DNA of 64,000 nt from Clostridia bacterium (GCA_017937845.1 JAGBCV010000007.1:1-64000); one strand, 5' to 3'; shown: positions 8,200-17,435, numbered from the stretch's first letter. The notes: generated by a model not told the origin, from the letters alone. Program-made: numbers and translations.

Positions 8200-9678
8200 A
8201 TGAAAATACAGATCAGCGGCAATATCGGTGAATATTATGTGCAAACGCTTTGTATGCTCTTTTTCCCCGGTGTCAAATTTTCAAAGGCAGAATCGGCGGA
8301 CAGCGCGCTTTCTGCCGTCGTTTCCGTGGAGGATATGGGGGATACCGTTTCGGCTACGGTAACGCTTACGAATGAACGCGGAAGCGAAACGGCTTCTGCC
8401 TCCGAAGAAAAGAACGCGCACGCCAAGGTTTCGTCCGAACAGATCGCGTGCGGCAAAGCATTTTTTGAAGCGGGAAGAAAGCTGACGGGACTCAATCCGT
8501 CTTGGGGTATTTTGACAGGCGTTCGCCCTGCAAAGCTTGCGATTGCCGATCTCAACCACGGAAAAAGCAAAAACGAGGTTCGCAACGCCTTGACAAAGGA
8601 ATACTTGGTCACACCGAAGAAGGCAAGCCTCGTTACGGAGATCGCCGCTGTGGAAAAGGAGATCATCGACCGCGTCAAGCCGACCTCTTGCAGTCTTTAT
8701 ATCTCCATTCCGTTTTGTCCCTCCCGATGCAGTTATTGCTCGTTCGTTTCGTTCACGTCGGCAAAGCTCCTCGGACTTCTCGATTCGTATCTGGAGCGTC
8801 TTTGCCATGATATCAACGAAACGGTCGATACCATTCGTGAGCTGGGACTTGACATCACGACCGTGTATATCGGCGGCGGAACACCGACGACCTTGAATGA
8901 AAAACAGCTTCAGATCTTGCTCGATGCCATCACGGCGCGCATCGACCCTGCAACGCTCGAGGAGTTTACCGTTGAAGGCGGTCGTCCCGACACGATCACG
9001 GAAGAAAAGCTCCGTATCATTCACGAGCATGGCGTCAACCGCGTCAGCATCAATACTCAGACCTTGAACGACGACGTTTTGGAGCTCGTCGGCAGAAAGC
9101 ATACTTCTGCGGAATTTTATCGCGCGTTTGAAATGGCAAGAAAAGCGAATATCCCTATCATCAACACCGACCTTATCGCAGGACTTCCCGGCGAGGGCTT
9201 TTGCAGCTTTTCGGATACCATCGATCGCATCATTGATCTTCGCCCCGAAAACTTGACCTTCCATACGCTTGCCATCAAGAATGCGGCGGATTTCGCTCAA
9301 CAGAAGGATCATATGAAATCCATGCATATGTTCAGCGAGACCTCCAAATGTGTGGATTATTCTCAGCTCAGCGCAAAAAACGCGGGCTACATACCGTATT
9401 ATATTTACAGACAGAAAAATACAGTCAACAACCTTGAAAACGTGGGATTTGCGCTCCCCGGTACAGAGGGACTTTACAATATTTATATGATGGAGGAGAT
9501 TCAGACGATTTTCGCCGTCGGCGCGGGTGCGGTTTCCAAAATGGTATCCCGAGATGGCAAATCCATTGAGCGAATCTTTGAATATAAATATCCTTACGAA
9601 TACTTGGCAGATCCCGACGGTATGAAAAACAAAGAAAAGAGAGAAAAAAGTCTTCATTTCTATCATAATATTTGGTAA
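8200..9678 (+). CDS. hemZ: HemZ-type coproporphyrinogen dehydrogenase-like radical SAM protein
   Basis: Radical SAM enzyme of the HemN/HemZ/HemW group. The cluster-binding motif CPSRCSYC has cysteines at 173, 177 and 180, preceded by YISIPF and followed by the conserved IGGGTPTTL. An N-terminal domain of about 160 residues, containing LTGVRP, is typical of HemZ and absent from HemN. The C-terminal part keeps YYIYRQKNTVNNLENVG, again HemZ-like. At 492 residues the length fits. It lies between dtd and a kinase gene with 6-15 bp gaps. The exact reaction is not certain: HemZ is classed as an oxygen-independent coproporphyrinogen oxidase, yet no other haem genes are in this window. Confidence 0.88.
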   Translation: MKIQISGNIGEYYVQTLCMLFFPGVKFSKAESADSALSAVVSVEDMGDTVSATVTLTNERGSETASASEEKNAHAKVSSEQIACGKAFFEAGRKLTGLNPSWGILTGVRPAKLAIADLNHGKSKNEVRNALTKEYLVTPKKASLVTEIAAVEKEIIDRVKPTSCSLYISIPFCPSRCSYCSFVSFTSAKLLGLLDSYLERLCHDINETVDTIRELGLDITTVYIGGGTPTTLNEKQLQILLDAITARIDPATLEEFTVEGGRPDTITEEKLRIIHEHGVNRVSINTQTLNDDVLELVGRKHTSAEFYRAFEMARKANIPIINTDLIAGLPGEGFCSFSDTIDRIIDLRPENLTFHTLAIKNAADFAQQKDHMKSMHMFSETSKCVDYSQLSAKNAGYIPYYIYRQKNTVNNLENVGFALPGTEGLYNIYMMEEIQTIFAVGAGAVSKMVSRDGKSIERIFEYKYPYEYLADPDGMKNKEKREKSLHFYHNIW

Positions 9679-9693
9679 AGAGGAAACCATTCT

Positions 9694-10599
9694 ATGTTTG
9701 TTTACGACAATATTTTCAAAAACGACGATGAAATTCGCGCTTTCGTTTTGAGCGCGGAGGAGCATTACAAAAAACAAGTTCTTGATATTGCCGACAATGT
9801 AGCAAAGAGCGACACCATTCGTTTTCTCACACTTGCAGGTCCGACTTGCTCGGGCAAGACTACCTCTTCCTACATTTTGGAACAGGAATTTGAAAAAAGA
9901 GGAATTTCAACAAAGATCATTTCCATCGACGACTTTTACAGAAGCCGTTACGATATCGCGGACGATGAGGAACCGGATTATGAATCCATCACCGCCATCG
10001 ATCTTGCGCTTTTCAAGGAATGTGTCGATAAAATTTTAGCGGGCGAAACAGCGATGCTTCCCGTTTATGATTTCGTGGAGGGCGTTCGTTCAAAATACGT
10101 TCCGCATACGCCGTCTGCACATGAGATCATCATTTTCGAGGGGATCCAAGCGATCTATCCCGAGATTCTGGCGACGCTTCCAAAGGACGTGACCAAATCC
10201 ATCTTCATCAGCGTTGATGAGGATATCGAGGCTTACGGTACGCTTTTTGAAAAGCGAGAGATCCGTTTTTATCGCAGACTCGTGCGCGATTATCTTTTCC
10301 GCAGCGCGACTCCCGAACGCACGCTTGAGCTTTGGGAGGGCGTTGTGGCAAATGAGGATAAGAATATCTTGCCCTATGAGGACAATGCAGATTATATCAT
10401 CAATTCGTTTTTGCCGTATGAGCTTGGCGTTATCAAGCCTTACGTTTTGCATTTGATCCCCTATGACGATACGAACGAGCATGAACGCAAGCTTCACGAT
10501 ATCGTGCAAAAGGAATTTGAAAATATCGTAGAAATTCCGAGCAAATTCGTTCCGATGGACTCTGTTTTCAGAGAATTTATCGGAAAAGAAAATCGTTAA
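9694..10599 (+). CDS. Uridine-kinase-like nucleoside kinase
   Basis: P-loop kinase of the phosphoribulokinase/uridine kinase family. The Walker A motif GPTCSGKT lies at 49-56, followed by a uridine-kinase-like SIDDFYRSR, and a later IIFEGIQAIYPE. The R-rich segment FYRRLVRDYLFR fits the lid region of the family. Many clostridial homologues are about 550 residues because of an N-terminal threonyl-tRNA-synthetase-like TGS part; here the protein is 301 residues and begins only about 40 residues before the kinase domain. GAGGA precedes the ATG at 9694. The acceptor nucleoside is inferred from family only. Confidence 0.8.
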   Translation: MFVYDNIFKNDDEIRAFVLSAEEHYKKQVLDIADNVAKSDTIRFLTLAGPTCSGKTTSSYILEQEFEKRGISTKIISIDDFYRSRYDIADDEEPDYESITAIDLALFKECVDKILAGETAMLPVYDFVEGVRSKYVPHTPSAHEIIIFEGIQAIYPEILATLPKDVTKSIFISVDEDIEAYGTLFEKREIRFYRRLVRDYLFRSATPERTLELWEGVVANEDKNILPYEDNADYIINSFLPYELGVIKPYVLHLIPYDDTNEHERKLHDIVQKEFENIVEIPSKFVPMDSVFREFIGKENR

Positions 10600-10636
10600 A
10601 TTATACTTTTCAGAAATATAAAAGGATGACACAAGC

Positions 10637-11929
10637 ATGAAAACACTTTTTGAAAGAATTACGATTCTTTTTGAAAACGGAGAAGTGAAACGCGACGCAT
10701 ATCTTCTCGTCGAAGACGAGCGCATCTCCTATATCGGAGAGGAAAGACCCGATGGGACCTTTGACCGTACCATTTGCGGCGAGGGCAAGCTCCTTTGCCC
10801 CGGCTTTTACAACGGTCACACCCACGTACCGATGACCCTTTTCCGAGGTTATGCGGAAAATCTTCCGCTTTCCCGTTGGCTTCATGAAAAGATTTTCCCC
10901 GCTGAGGATAAGCTCTATCCCGAAGCGGTTCATGCGGCAGCGATGCTTTCCGCGGCGGAAATGATCAAATGCGGTACGGTCTCTTTCTCGGATATGTACT
11001 TTTTCTGTGATGAGATCGTCGATGCGACGGTCCAGTCCGGTCTGAAAGCCAATATTTCTCGTTCTACCGTTGCGTTTACGCCGAATATCAAGGCGGAGGA
11101 CGATTCCAGATTTTTGGAATCCGTGGAACTTTTCAAAAAATATCATAATACCGCAAACGGCAGAATAAAGATAGATATGTCCATTCACGCCGAATATTCG
11201 ACGATGCCCGCAAGCTGTCGCTATATTTCCGATTTTGCCGTTCAGCATGGGCTCGGTATCCAGATTCACCTTTCCGAAACGAGATCTGAGCATGAGGAAT
11301 GTATCAGCAGATACGGCGTAACGCCGACGGAATTTTTTGAGCAGAACGGCGTATTTCGCGCCCCCGTTATCGCGGCGCACTGCGTGCATCTGACGGATAA
11401 CGATATGCAGATCCTTGCGAAAAACGGCGCGACAGCCGTTCATAATCCCGCAAGCAATCTGAAGCTCGGCTCCGGGGTCATGCGTCTTTCCGAGCTTGCC
11501 AAGGCGGGCGTGAATATCACGCTCGGTACGGACGGTGCGGCTTCCAATAATACCATCGATATCATGAAGGAAGCGTATCTTGCCGCCATTTTGCAAAAGG
11601 GAACGACGGGCAGGACCGATGAATTTAATTCTTCTTTCTTCGTTACCATGCTGACGGCAAACGGCGCGAAGATGCAGGGAAGAGCAGATGCAGGTCATAT
11701 CAAAGAGGGCTATCGCGCGGACCTTGTCATGCTCGATATGGATATGCTCCATACCTTGCCGATATACGACCCTTGCGATTCGTTCTTGTATTGCACCAAT
11801 TCCTCGAACGTGGCAATGACGATGGTGGACGGTAAGATCCTTTATGAAAACGGAGAATTTAAGACGCTTGATATTGAAAAGATCAAAGCCGATTTCAAAA
11901 ATATTACGAAAACATATTTTCAAAACTGA
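10637..11929 (+). CDS. Amidohydrolase of the MtaD/SAH deaminase group
   Basis: Cytosolic metal-dependent deaminase. The HxH metal motif is at 61-63 (GHTHVPMTLFRG), with further family signatures: IQIHLSET, AAHCVHL and the catalytic-aspartate segment LGTDGAASNN. These fit enzymes deaminating 5'-methylthioadenosine or S-adenosylhomocysteine, close to chlorohydrolase-type members. Length of 430 residues is standard. AAAGGA at 10620-10625 supports the ATG at 10637. It lies between a nucleoside kinase and a lipid flippase in the same long block; a purine or SAM salvage role is plausible, but the substrate cannot be read from motifs alone. Confidence 0.82.
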   Translation: MKTLFERITILFENGEVKRDAYLLVEDERISYIGEERPDGTFDRTICGEGKLLCPGFYNGHTHVPMTLFRGYAENLPLSRWLHEKIFPAEDKLYPEAVHAAAMLSAAEMIKCGTVSFSDMYFFCDEIVDATVQSGLKANISRSTVAFTPNIKAEDDSRFLESVELFKKYHNTANGRIKIDMSIHAEYSTMPASCRYISDFAVQHGLGIQIHLSETRSEHEECISRYGVTPTEFFEQNGVFRAPVIAAHCVHLTDNDMQILAKNGATAVHNPASNLKLGSGVMRLSELAKAGVNITLGTDGAASNNTIDIMKEAYLAAILQKGTTGRTDEFNSSFFVTMLTANGAKMQGRADAGHIKEGYRADLVMLDMDMLHTLPIYDPCDSFLYCTNSSNVAMTMVDGKILYENGEFKTLDIEKIKADFKNITKTYFQN

Positions 11930-11960
11930 AAAATTTTGAAGTTAAAGTAGGTACACAGAT

Positions 11961-13631
11961 TTGGAAACCAAAAAATCCACAGCTCCGCGACTGATTTCGG
12001 GAGTCATTGTCTTAACGATCTCCAATCTTGTCGTGAAATTACTTGGCTTATTCTGTAAAATTCCGCTCCACGGCATTTTGCAGGATCAAGGAATGGGATA
12101 TTTTAATATTGCATATAACATTTTTACAACGCTTTATCTCGTTTCCACGGCGGGTCTGCCAACCGCCATCACCATCATGATCTCGCGGACACCGCGGGAT
12201 GATGCCAGAAAAAAGCAAGTAGAAAAAATATTCCGCGTCGCCTTGACTGTGTTTTTTGTTTTGGGTGTCCTTAGCTCGTCCATTATGTTCTTCTTTGCGA
12301 AACCGCTCGCAAGGCTTATGGATAGCGAGGCTTCCTATCTTTGCATTATGGCGATTTCGCCGACCTTGTTTTTTATTTGCATATCCAGCGCCATGCGCGG
12401 ATATTTTCAGGGGCATCAGAACATGGTGCCGACAGCCATTAGCGAAATTACGGAAGCCATCGGCAAATTTGCAATCGGTATCGCGCTCGGATATTATGCC
12501 ATTTCTCGCGGAGAGAGCATTGAGGTCGCCGCAGGATATGCCATCGCGGGTATCACGATTGGCGTTGCCATGGGTATGCTTTTCCTCGTCGGCGCGAAAG
12601 CGGTCTATAATTCCAAGCACCGAAGGGATGCGGAAGCATCGACGGGAGAAGCGGGCAAGGTCAGCACGCGAAAAGAGATCTTAAAGCAGATGCTTGTGAT
12701 CGCCTTGCCGATTACGGTAAGTTCCGTTGCGCTGAATTTGACGGGTATCATCGATACGTTTTCCATCATCAATAGCATGAGCCTTTATACGACGAAGGAT
12801 ATCGCGGAGGCGGCATACGGAAATTACAGCACGCTTGCCGTTACGATGGCGCATTTGCCGTCGGCATTCATTCAGCCGATCGCATCTTCCTTGACGCCCG
12901 CCTTGACGGCATCTCTCATTGCGGTCAAAACGGCGAAAACACGCGAGGAAAAATTGGAAAAGCGTCACGTTGCCGATAAGGTCATGCATTCCTGTCTGAA
13001 ATTTGCGGCGATCATTGCGATCCCTTGCGCGATCGGCATGTCGGTGCTTTCAAAGCCGATCCTTTCCATGCTTTTCAACAATCCCGAACAGGTGGAATCC
13101 GTCAAGAACGCCGCGCCCTTGCTGTCTATTTTATCCATCGGCGTATTCTTTACGGCGATGCTGACCATTACGACGGCGATCTTGCAGGCGCATAAATTGC
13201 AGAAAAAGCCCATTATTTCGATGTTTTGCGGTATTTTGGTAAAGCTCGTTTTGAACCTTACCTTGATTCGCAACCCTGCCATCGGTATTTACGGTGCGCC
13301 CATCGGTACGGTGGCTTGTTATTTTACGATGGCGGTCATCAATTTCTATTTCGTTATCAAATACGTCGGTATTCGTATCGGCTTTATCAAAAATTTCATC
13401 AAGCCCTTTATCGGAACGCTTTTGGCTTCCGTTGTCACAGTGTTTACGTATTGGATCGTTGATTTGAGATTTTCTTCTGCGGTTGCGACCTGCGTTTCGA
13501 TTTTGATGACGATTTTCGCATATTTCGTCTTGCTGTTCCTTTTGAGAACCTTTCAAAGAAGCGATATTATCATTTTGCCAAAGGGCGAAAAAATATACCG
13601 TTTCTTATCCAAGCATAAGCTGGTGAAATAA
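11961..13631 (+). CDS. SpoVB/MurJ-like flippase of the MOP superfamily
   Basis: Polytopic membrane protein of 556 residues with about 14 hydrophobic helices, starting with SGVIVLTISNLVVKLLGLFCKIPL and including GYFNIAYNIFTTLYLVSTAGLPTA split over two helices. This pattern is that of SpoVB, YtgP and related lipid-linked oligosaccharide exporters. The start is TTG at 11961; a weak AAGTAGG lies upstream. Family members in spore formers act in cortex synthesis or as Lipid II flippases, so a role in peptidoglycan export is the most likely. It could also serve the distant polysaccharide locus, whose visible part has no Wzx. The MOP family is sure, the cargo is not. Confidence 0.82.
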   Translation: METKKSTAPRLISGVIVLTISNLVVKLLGLFCKIPLHGILQDQGMGYFNIAYNIFTTLYLVSTAGLPTAITIMISRTPRDDARKKQVEKIFRVALTVFFVLGVLSSSIMFFFAKPLARLMDSEASYLCIMAISPTLFFICISSAMRGYFQGHQNMVPTAISEITEAIGKFAIGIALGYYAISRGESIEVAAGYAIAGITIGVAMGMLFLVGAKAVYNSKHRRDAEASTGEAGKVSTRKEILKQMLVIALPITVSSVALNLTGIIDTFSIINSMSLYTTKDIAEAAYGNYSTLAVTMAHLPSAFIQPIASSLTPALTASLIAVKTAKTREEKLEKRHVADKVMHSCLKFAAIIAIPCAIGMSVLSKPILSMLFNNPEQVESVKNAAPLLSILSIGVFFTAMLTITTAILQAHKLQKKPIISMFCGILVKLVLNLTLIRNPAIGIYGAPIGTVACYFTMAVINFYFVIKYVGIRIGFIKNFIKPFIGTLLASVVTVFTYWIVDLRFSSAVATCVSILMTIFAYFVLLFLLRTFQRSDIIILPKGEKIYRFLSKHKLVK

Positions 13632-13637
13632 AACTGA

Positions 13638-13682
13638 ATCATAGCAATGCCCGCGCCGAATCGGCGCGGGCATTGCTATGAT
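13638..13682. terminator. Perfect long hairpin between convergent genes
   Basis: A 22-bp perfect palindrome with almost no loop sits exactly between the flippase stop and the stop of the leftward small gene, whose TGA overlaps its right end. The core is GC-rich (CCCGCGCCG and its complement). There is no U-tract on the rightward side and only TTTTATTT a few bases past the stem on the leftward side. It most likely ends both transcripts. Confidence 0.6.
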
Positions 13683-14170
13683 CATATGGGTTCGATCAGA
13701 AAGGACGTAGAATATGAGATCGCTTCTGCGGGAGAAATCTTTCTGTGATCGGAAAGGGAAAGAAATGCGCGCGGAAGATTATGAAAGGCGAAGCATAAGC
13801 GGCGTAATTTTATTTTGTCGGGCGTTTTGCGTAAAATTTCCGCCATGCACGAGGAAAGAATATCGTTCATGAGAAATAAGATATCTTGGTATTCGGGAGA
13901 GTGGTCGCTGAAAGCTTTGGCATTTTGGAAAGCATCGGAAAAATCAGCGTTTGAAAAATGAAAATCAGATACCAATTTTGCAAGTATCCTGTCTGCCTCA
14001 TGGTCGGAAATGGTCTGCATGGCAAGGCAAGAGGTAACGAATTGGAGAAAATTAAAGTTTTCTGCCATTCGACGCTTGCTTTTGGAAGAGAAAAACAAGG
14101 GGAAGGGCATCGTTTTCATTTCGATCGCCTTGGTATAAAGAAGCTCAGCAAGGACGCTGTTCCTTGTCAT
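13682..14170 (-). CDS. Small hypothetical protein coupled to the glycosidase
   Basis: 162 residues, no family recognised. The ATG overlaps the stop of the upstream glycosidase in an ATGA arrangement, so the two are translationally coupled, which is the main reason to accept it as a gene. The protein is mostly helical and soluble, with no signal peptide or membrane helix. It has four cysteines with no metal-binding spacing and basic stretches such as FFSSKSKRRMAENF. It could be a partner or regulator of the glycosidase. The stop falls in the 13638-13682 hairpin. Confidence 0.55.
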   Translation of the reverse strand: MTRNSVLAELLYTKAIEMKTMPFPLFFSSKSKRRMAENFNFLQFVTSCLAMQTISDHEADRILAKLVSDFHFSNADFSDAFQNAKAFSDHSPEYQDILFLMNDILSSCMAEILRKTPDKIKLRRLCFAFHNLPRAFLSLSDHRKISPAEAISYSTSFLIEPI

Positions 14171-16296
14171 TTGCTTTGAAGTCCTTTCATGGCTTTTTCA
14201 ATGGCAACGAGAGCAAAGGAAGCAAAACCATGGTCACGGCTGCCGTTTCTTTGACGGTATTCCCAAAGTGTTCCCGTTTCCGCTTCCATCTTGCCGAAAA
14301 ATTCATCGATGTCACGCAAAACAAGCTCGTATTCTCCGAGAGAAAGAAGTGCTTCAAGTCGCAGATATACACCGATAAAGGCATTGATCTCAAAAATTTC
14401 GGGCATGGGAGCTTTGCGCTCGGCGGCGAAGACCTTTGTGATCAGGCGGTAAAGCTCTGCATATTTGGGGTCGTGAATATCGAATCCGCCGAACAAAATG
14501 GCGTAGTACTGACCTGCTTCTGAGCTTTCCTTTTGCAAGATGAGTTCTCCGTTTTCATTTCGGATCGCGTGATCGAGAAAATATTTGCCGTTGAAGGATT
14601 GTTCAATGGTTTTTTTCTGCACCTCACGGCTTCGCGCAAGCGAGCTTTCATCTCCGAAAATGCGGTAATGACTTTCGAGAACCTTGGCGTAAAGGAAATT
14701 GGTTGGATAATTCACGTCATGCGTCCATTTATTTGCGTCGCTCCATTCGACGAAATTCCAAGAGGGAAGCTTTTCAAGAAGTCCGTCTTCGTTCTCATGT
14801 CGTTTGAGAAACGCCATGAACTTTTCGATGCTTTCGCGGAACAACTCGCGGTCGATCTTGGGATTGCGAGCCGTCAGATAATCTGCGACCTCGATGATAT
14901 ACCACATATTCCACTGCGGAATGAATTTGTTCGTTCCATCCTGATATGGCTCGGGGTCGGAGGGATAACACATGGGAAGAACGCCATCGGGATACGCGCC
15001 CTCATTTTGGTAAAGACGATAATTTTCGAGGAAGGCATCTTCTGTCGGGGTTTTGCCGAAAAGTGCATATTCTGTTTGTCCCGTAAAATACGAATCGCAA
15101 AGCCAGCCTGCGCGCTCGCGGGAGGGGCAATCCATGAAGATATCGAGAGAATTATGCGCGAACGTGCGAACTGCACCACGATATACAGAGGTCAAAACGG
15201 GGTTTTCATATTGCGGAATCGAAACGCTTGAAACGTCGTATTGGAAGCTTTTCACGCCGAGCTTTTCAAGAGAGATCGCGCCTTTTTTGACGGCAACCAT
15301 CACATAGCGAAGCGTATACGGCTCAAAGGTCATCATATCAGTGCTTTGACCTTCGTTTAGCATGACTTCAAAGACGGTCTGCGCGTTCATATTGGTGAAA
15401 TCAAAAACTTTCGCGGAGCAATCCTCGCTGAAGGCAACGACGATATCGGACTCAGCAAGCGCTTTTGCGCCAAGCAGGATAAAGCCGGATTCGATGCGCT
15501 TCATATCTAAAATGGCATATTCGTTTTCGCGGAGAACGGTCGGAAATGCAAGATTATAGGCTTTCGGTGTTTGGCATTGTCTTTGTACCCAAACAAAAGG
15601 AAAAGTTTCGATTTCATCATTCTCGAAATAGCCCCAATCCTGTGGCATGGGATTGACAGAATATGCCGATGCACGATAGGGACGTGCTTCGTCAAAGGAG
15701 AGCTTGCCAAATGTGGCAATATTTTGCGCGTAGGTATCCTCATAATAGGGATAGGGCGCGGTTCTCGTGAGAAGCTTTATGGGCAGCTTCAAGATTTCGA
15801 TGGGGCAGCGGTCGCTCTCGGATATCGCATCTCCCTTTCTGAAATCCCATACCTCACCGAAATGGCGCTGATAAGAATAGCGCTTGACGTGTCGAACCTT
15901 ATATGCAGGAGAAAAACCATCAAAATCAAAGCCTGTGGCGGCAAGGATTTCATTTTCAGCGCGAATCTCACATAAAAGAAACGAGGGTTGACGAACGGTG
16001 GAAAGCGAAGCGCAGTAATATCCCTCGACCTCGATGAGGATCTCGTTTTTGCCGTTTTGAAGATACGGAGCAATATCCATGCGATCGATGCGGGCGAAGT
16101 TTTTTGCGGTACGAGCAGGACCGAACGCAACGAATGCACCGTTTATACTCAAACGGTAAAAGGAGGAGGCTGTGATATAGAGCGTTGCGTTTTTTGTATA
16201 TGCGATTTCTGTGCGAAAGACGGCGAAAGTGTTTGTCGAGGTGCTTTTGTCTTTCAAAAATATTGGTTTTGCTTTTTCAAAAAAACAGTTTTCCAT
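14167..16296 (-). CDS. Alpha-L-rhamnosidase-like glycoside hydrolase (GH78-like)
   Basis: A 709-residue protein with a beta-sandwich N-terminal half (NATLYITASSFYRLSINGAF, then a jelly-roll-like region) and an (alpha/alpha)6 catalytic half. The motif MDCPSRERAGWLCDSY matches the GH78 signature region DCPxRDERxGWxGD closely, and a later WNFVEWSD also fits a six-hairpin glycosidase active site. There is no signal peptide, so it is expected to work inside the cell on imported oligosaccharides. The start at 16296 is supported by AAGGAG just upstream on the minus strand (GGAGCATTTCT before ATG). The GH78 relation is good; rhamnose specificity is inference. Confidence 0.75.
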   Translation of the reverse strand: MENCFFEKAKPIFLKDKSTSTNTFAVFRTEIAYTKNATLYITASSFYRLSINGAFVAFGPARTAKNFARIDRMDIAPYLQNGKNEILIEVEGYYCASLSTVRQPSFLLCEIRAENEILAATGFDFDGFSPAYKVRHVKRYSYQRHFGEVWDFRKGDAISESDRCPIEILKLPIKLLTRTAPYPYYEDTYAQNIATFGKLSFDEARPYRASAYSVNPMPQDWGYFENDEIETFPFVWVQRQCQTPKAYNLAFPTVLRENEYAILDMKRIESGFILLGAKALAESDIVVAFSEDCSAKVFDFTNMNAQTVFEVMLNEGQSTDMMTFEPYTLRYVMVAVKKGAISLEKLGVKSFQYDVSSVSIPQYENPVLTSVYRGAVRTFAHNSLDIFMDCPSRERAGWLCDSYFTGQTEYALFGKTPTEDAFLENYRLYQNEGAYPDGVLPMCYPSDPEPYQDGTNKFIPQWNMWYIIEVADYLTARNPKIDRELFRESIEKFMAFLKRHENEDGLLEKLPSWNFVEWSDANKWTHDVNYPTNFLYAKVLESHYRIFGDESSLARSREVQKKTIEQSFNGKYFLDHAIRNENGELILQKESSEAGQYYAILFGGFDIHDPKYAELYRLITKVFAAERKAPMPEIFEINAFIGVYLRLEALLSLGEYELVLRDIDEFFGKMEAETGTLWEYRQRNGSRDHGFASFALVAIEKAMKGLQSK

Positions 16297-16328
16297 AGAA
16301 ATGCTCCTTATTTATTTTTTATATAGCC

Positions 16329-16357
16329 ATTGTAGCATGACTTTTTAGGAAAATCAA
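16329..16357 (-). promoter_or_regulatory. Promoter of the rhamnosidase-like operon
   Basis: Read on the minus strand, TTGATT (complement of 16352-16357) and TACAAT (complement of 16329-16334) are separated by 17 bp. The -10 box is 33 bp before the start codon at 16296. Confidence 0.6.
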
Positions 16358-16387
16358 GAAAAAGATGAGGTTTGCATGATGATTTAT

Positions 16388-16429
16388 GGAAAAAACAGAG
16401 GTAAAAGCGATGCTTTTACCTCTGTTTTT
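16388..16429 (-). terminator. Terminator of the yccF gene
   Basis: A perfect 18-bp stem, 16391-16408 with 16412-16429, closes around GAT. On the minus strand it ends in a run of T (complement of AAAAAA at 16390-16395), so it terminates the leftward yccF transcript. It also shields the rhamnosidase promoter from read-through. Confidence 0.85.
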
Positions 16430-16455
16430 AAGAAAGGAAAAAATAAATGAAAAAA

Positions 16456-16821
16456 TCAGTTTGTTTCGATAATATCCGCGCCGAACGGGAAGATTGCGAG
16501 CTTCATAAGCTTGAATGCCTGCAAACCGAAAGGAATACCGATGACGGTAACGCAACAAATAATTCCCGAAAGGAGATAACCGATTGCCAATTCCCAACCG
16601 AAAAGAATGAGCCAAATCACGTTCATGATGGGATGCTCTTCAAATTGCATTTGGACATCCTTGCCAAACGGAGTGAAGTTCATCGATGCGAATTTGAAGC
16701 ATTGGATGCCGAACGGGATACCGACAACGGTGATACAAAGAAGAATTCCAAGCAAAAACCAAGCGAGTCCAAGCCAGATACCGCCGAGAATGAACCAAAT
16801 AAGATTGCCGATTAATTTCAT
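16456..16821 (-). CDS. yccF: YccF-domain inner membrane protein
   Basis: A 121-residue membrane protein built of two copies of the YccF repeat. Each copy has a hydrophobic helix pair and the motif GIPFG followed by F-K (VVGIPFGIQCFKFASMNFTP in the first, VIGIPFGLQAFKLMKLAIFP in the second). Function is unknown in the family; members are found across bacteria and are sometimes linked to chloride-channel-like proteins. It is a single-gene unit with its own consensus promoter upstream and a strong terminator downstream. GGAGGTGCGCT before the ATG on the minus strand gives a good ribosome site. Confidence 0.88.
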   Translation of the reverse strand: MKLIGNLIWFILGGIWLGLAWFLLGILLCITVVGIPFGIQCFKFASMNFTPFGKDVQMQFEEHPIMNVIWLILFGWELAIGYLLSGIICCVTVIGIPFGLQAFKLMKLAIFPFGADIIETN

Positions 16822-16854
16822 AGCGCACCTCCAGTGTCATAAGATTACAATATT

Positions 16855-16883
16855 ATTATACAACAAATTTTCGGATTTGTCAA
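16855..16883 (-). promoter_or_regulatory. Consensus sigma-A promoter of yccF
   Basis: On the minus strand TTGACA (complement of 16878-16883) and TATAAT (complement of 16855-16860) are separated by exactly 17 bp, a perfect consensus. It is back to back with the rightward promoter at 16918-16946. Confidence 0.85.
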
Positions 16884-16917
16884 GGATTTTTCATTTTACA
16901 TGATAAACGCAGCAAAC

Positions 16918-16946
16918 TTGACTTTTGTGATAAGCCGTGTTATACT
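16918..16946 (+). promoter_or_regulatory. Promoter of the small membrane protein gene
   Basis: TTGACT at 16918-16923 and TATACT at 16941-16946 with a 17-bp spacer. It lies 22 bp before the start at 16969, and it rules out the longer reading frame from ATG 16900, which would begin upstream of the promoter. Confidence 0.8.
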
Positions 16947-16968
16947 AAATAAAAGGGAGGTGAAGAGT

Positions 16969-17412
16969 ATGAAAATGGAAACGAAACGGAAGATCATTTA
17001 TATCGTGTTTGCCGTACTCCTTATATCAACGATAGCGGTAGCCATTGCGCTGTTTTGCGGTCTTATTGCGGAGTGTGAGCAGGAGGAAGACAATTTAGGT
17101 AAGGCGCTTGGGTTTGGTATCGGCATGGCTTTGTTATGTTTGTTTTTGATCTCTTCGTTTTTGCTGGAATGGGAATTTTTCGTATGTGCAAAATACTTTT
17201 TTCTCGAGTCCGAAAACCAAAAAACGTGGAAAACCGTCCTCAATACCATTTGCCCCATATTGATGCTTGTTTCCGTTTGTGGTATGTGGTATGCATTTCT
17301 CGGGAAGCTTCCGGAAAACGCCGATCCCGATATCGTGCAAGCCACTGCGATGTTATCGATATTTTTAGCGCCGGTGATACGCGGTATATATACATTATTT
17401 GAAAAAAAGTGA
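16969..17412 (+). CDS. Small four-helix membrane protein, unknown function
   Basis: 147 residues, no family recognised. Four hydrophobic helices are visible: IIYIVFAVLLISTIAVAIAL, a second around GFGIGMALLCLFLISSFLL, a third around ICPILMLVSVCGMWYAFL and a fourth around ATAMLSIFLAPVIRGIYT. Between the first and second there is an acidic loop (ECEQEEDNLG). The start chosen is ATG 16969 because AAAGGGAGGTG at 16952-16962 lies just upstream and the promoter at 16918-16946 would leave no room for an earlier start. The TGA stop sits inside a hairpin terminator shared with the convergent XRE gene. Confidence 0.7.
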   Translation: MKMETKRKIIYIVFAVLLISTIAVAIALFCGLIAECEQEEDNLGKALGFGIGMALLCLFLISSFLLEWEFFVCAKYFFLESENQKTWKTVLNTICPILMLVSVCGMWYAFLGKLPENADPDIVQATAMLSIFLAPVIRGIYTLFEKK

Positions 17413-17430
17413 GTGCTTGACACTCACTTT
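17406..17430. terminator. Bidirectional terminator between convergent genes
   Basis: A 10-bp stem, AAAGTGAGTG at 17406-17415 with its complement at 17421-17430, closes around CTTGA. Rightward it is followed by CTGTTTTATA, and leftward by a T-run (complement of AAAAAAA at 17402-17408), so it can stop both the membrane protein gene and the XRE regulator gene. Confidence 0.75.
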
Positions 17431-17435
17431 CTGTT

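Noticed and set aside
8281..9777. 498-residue leftward frame opposite hemZ
   Set aside because: Antisense shadow of a gene with an intact radical SAM motif; no ribosome site or promoter.
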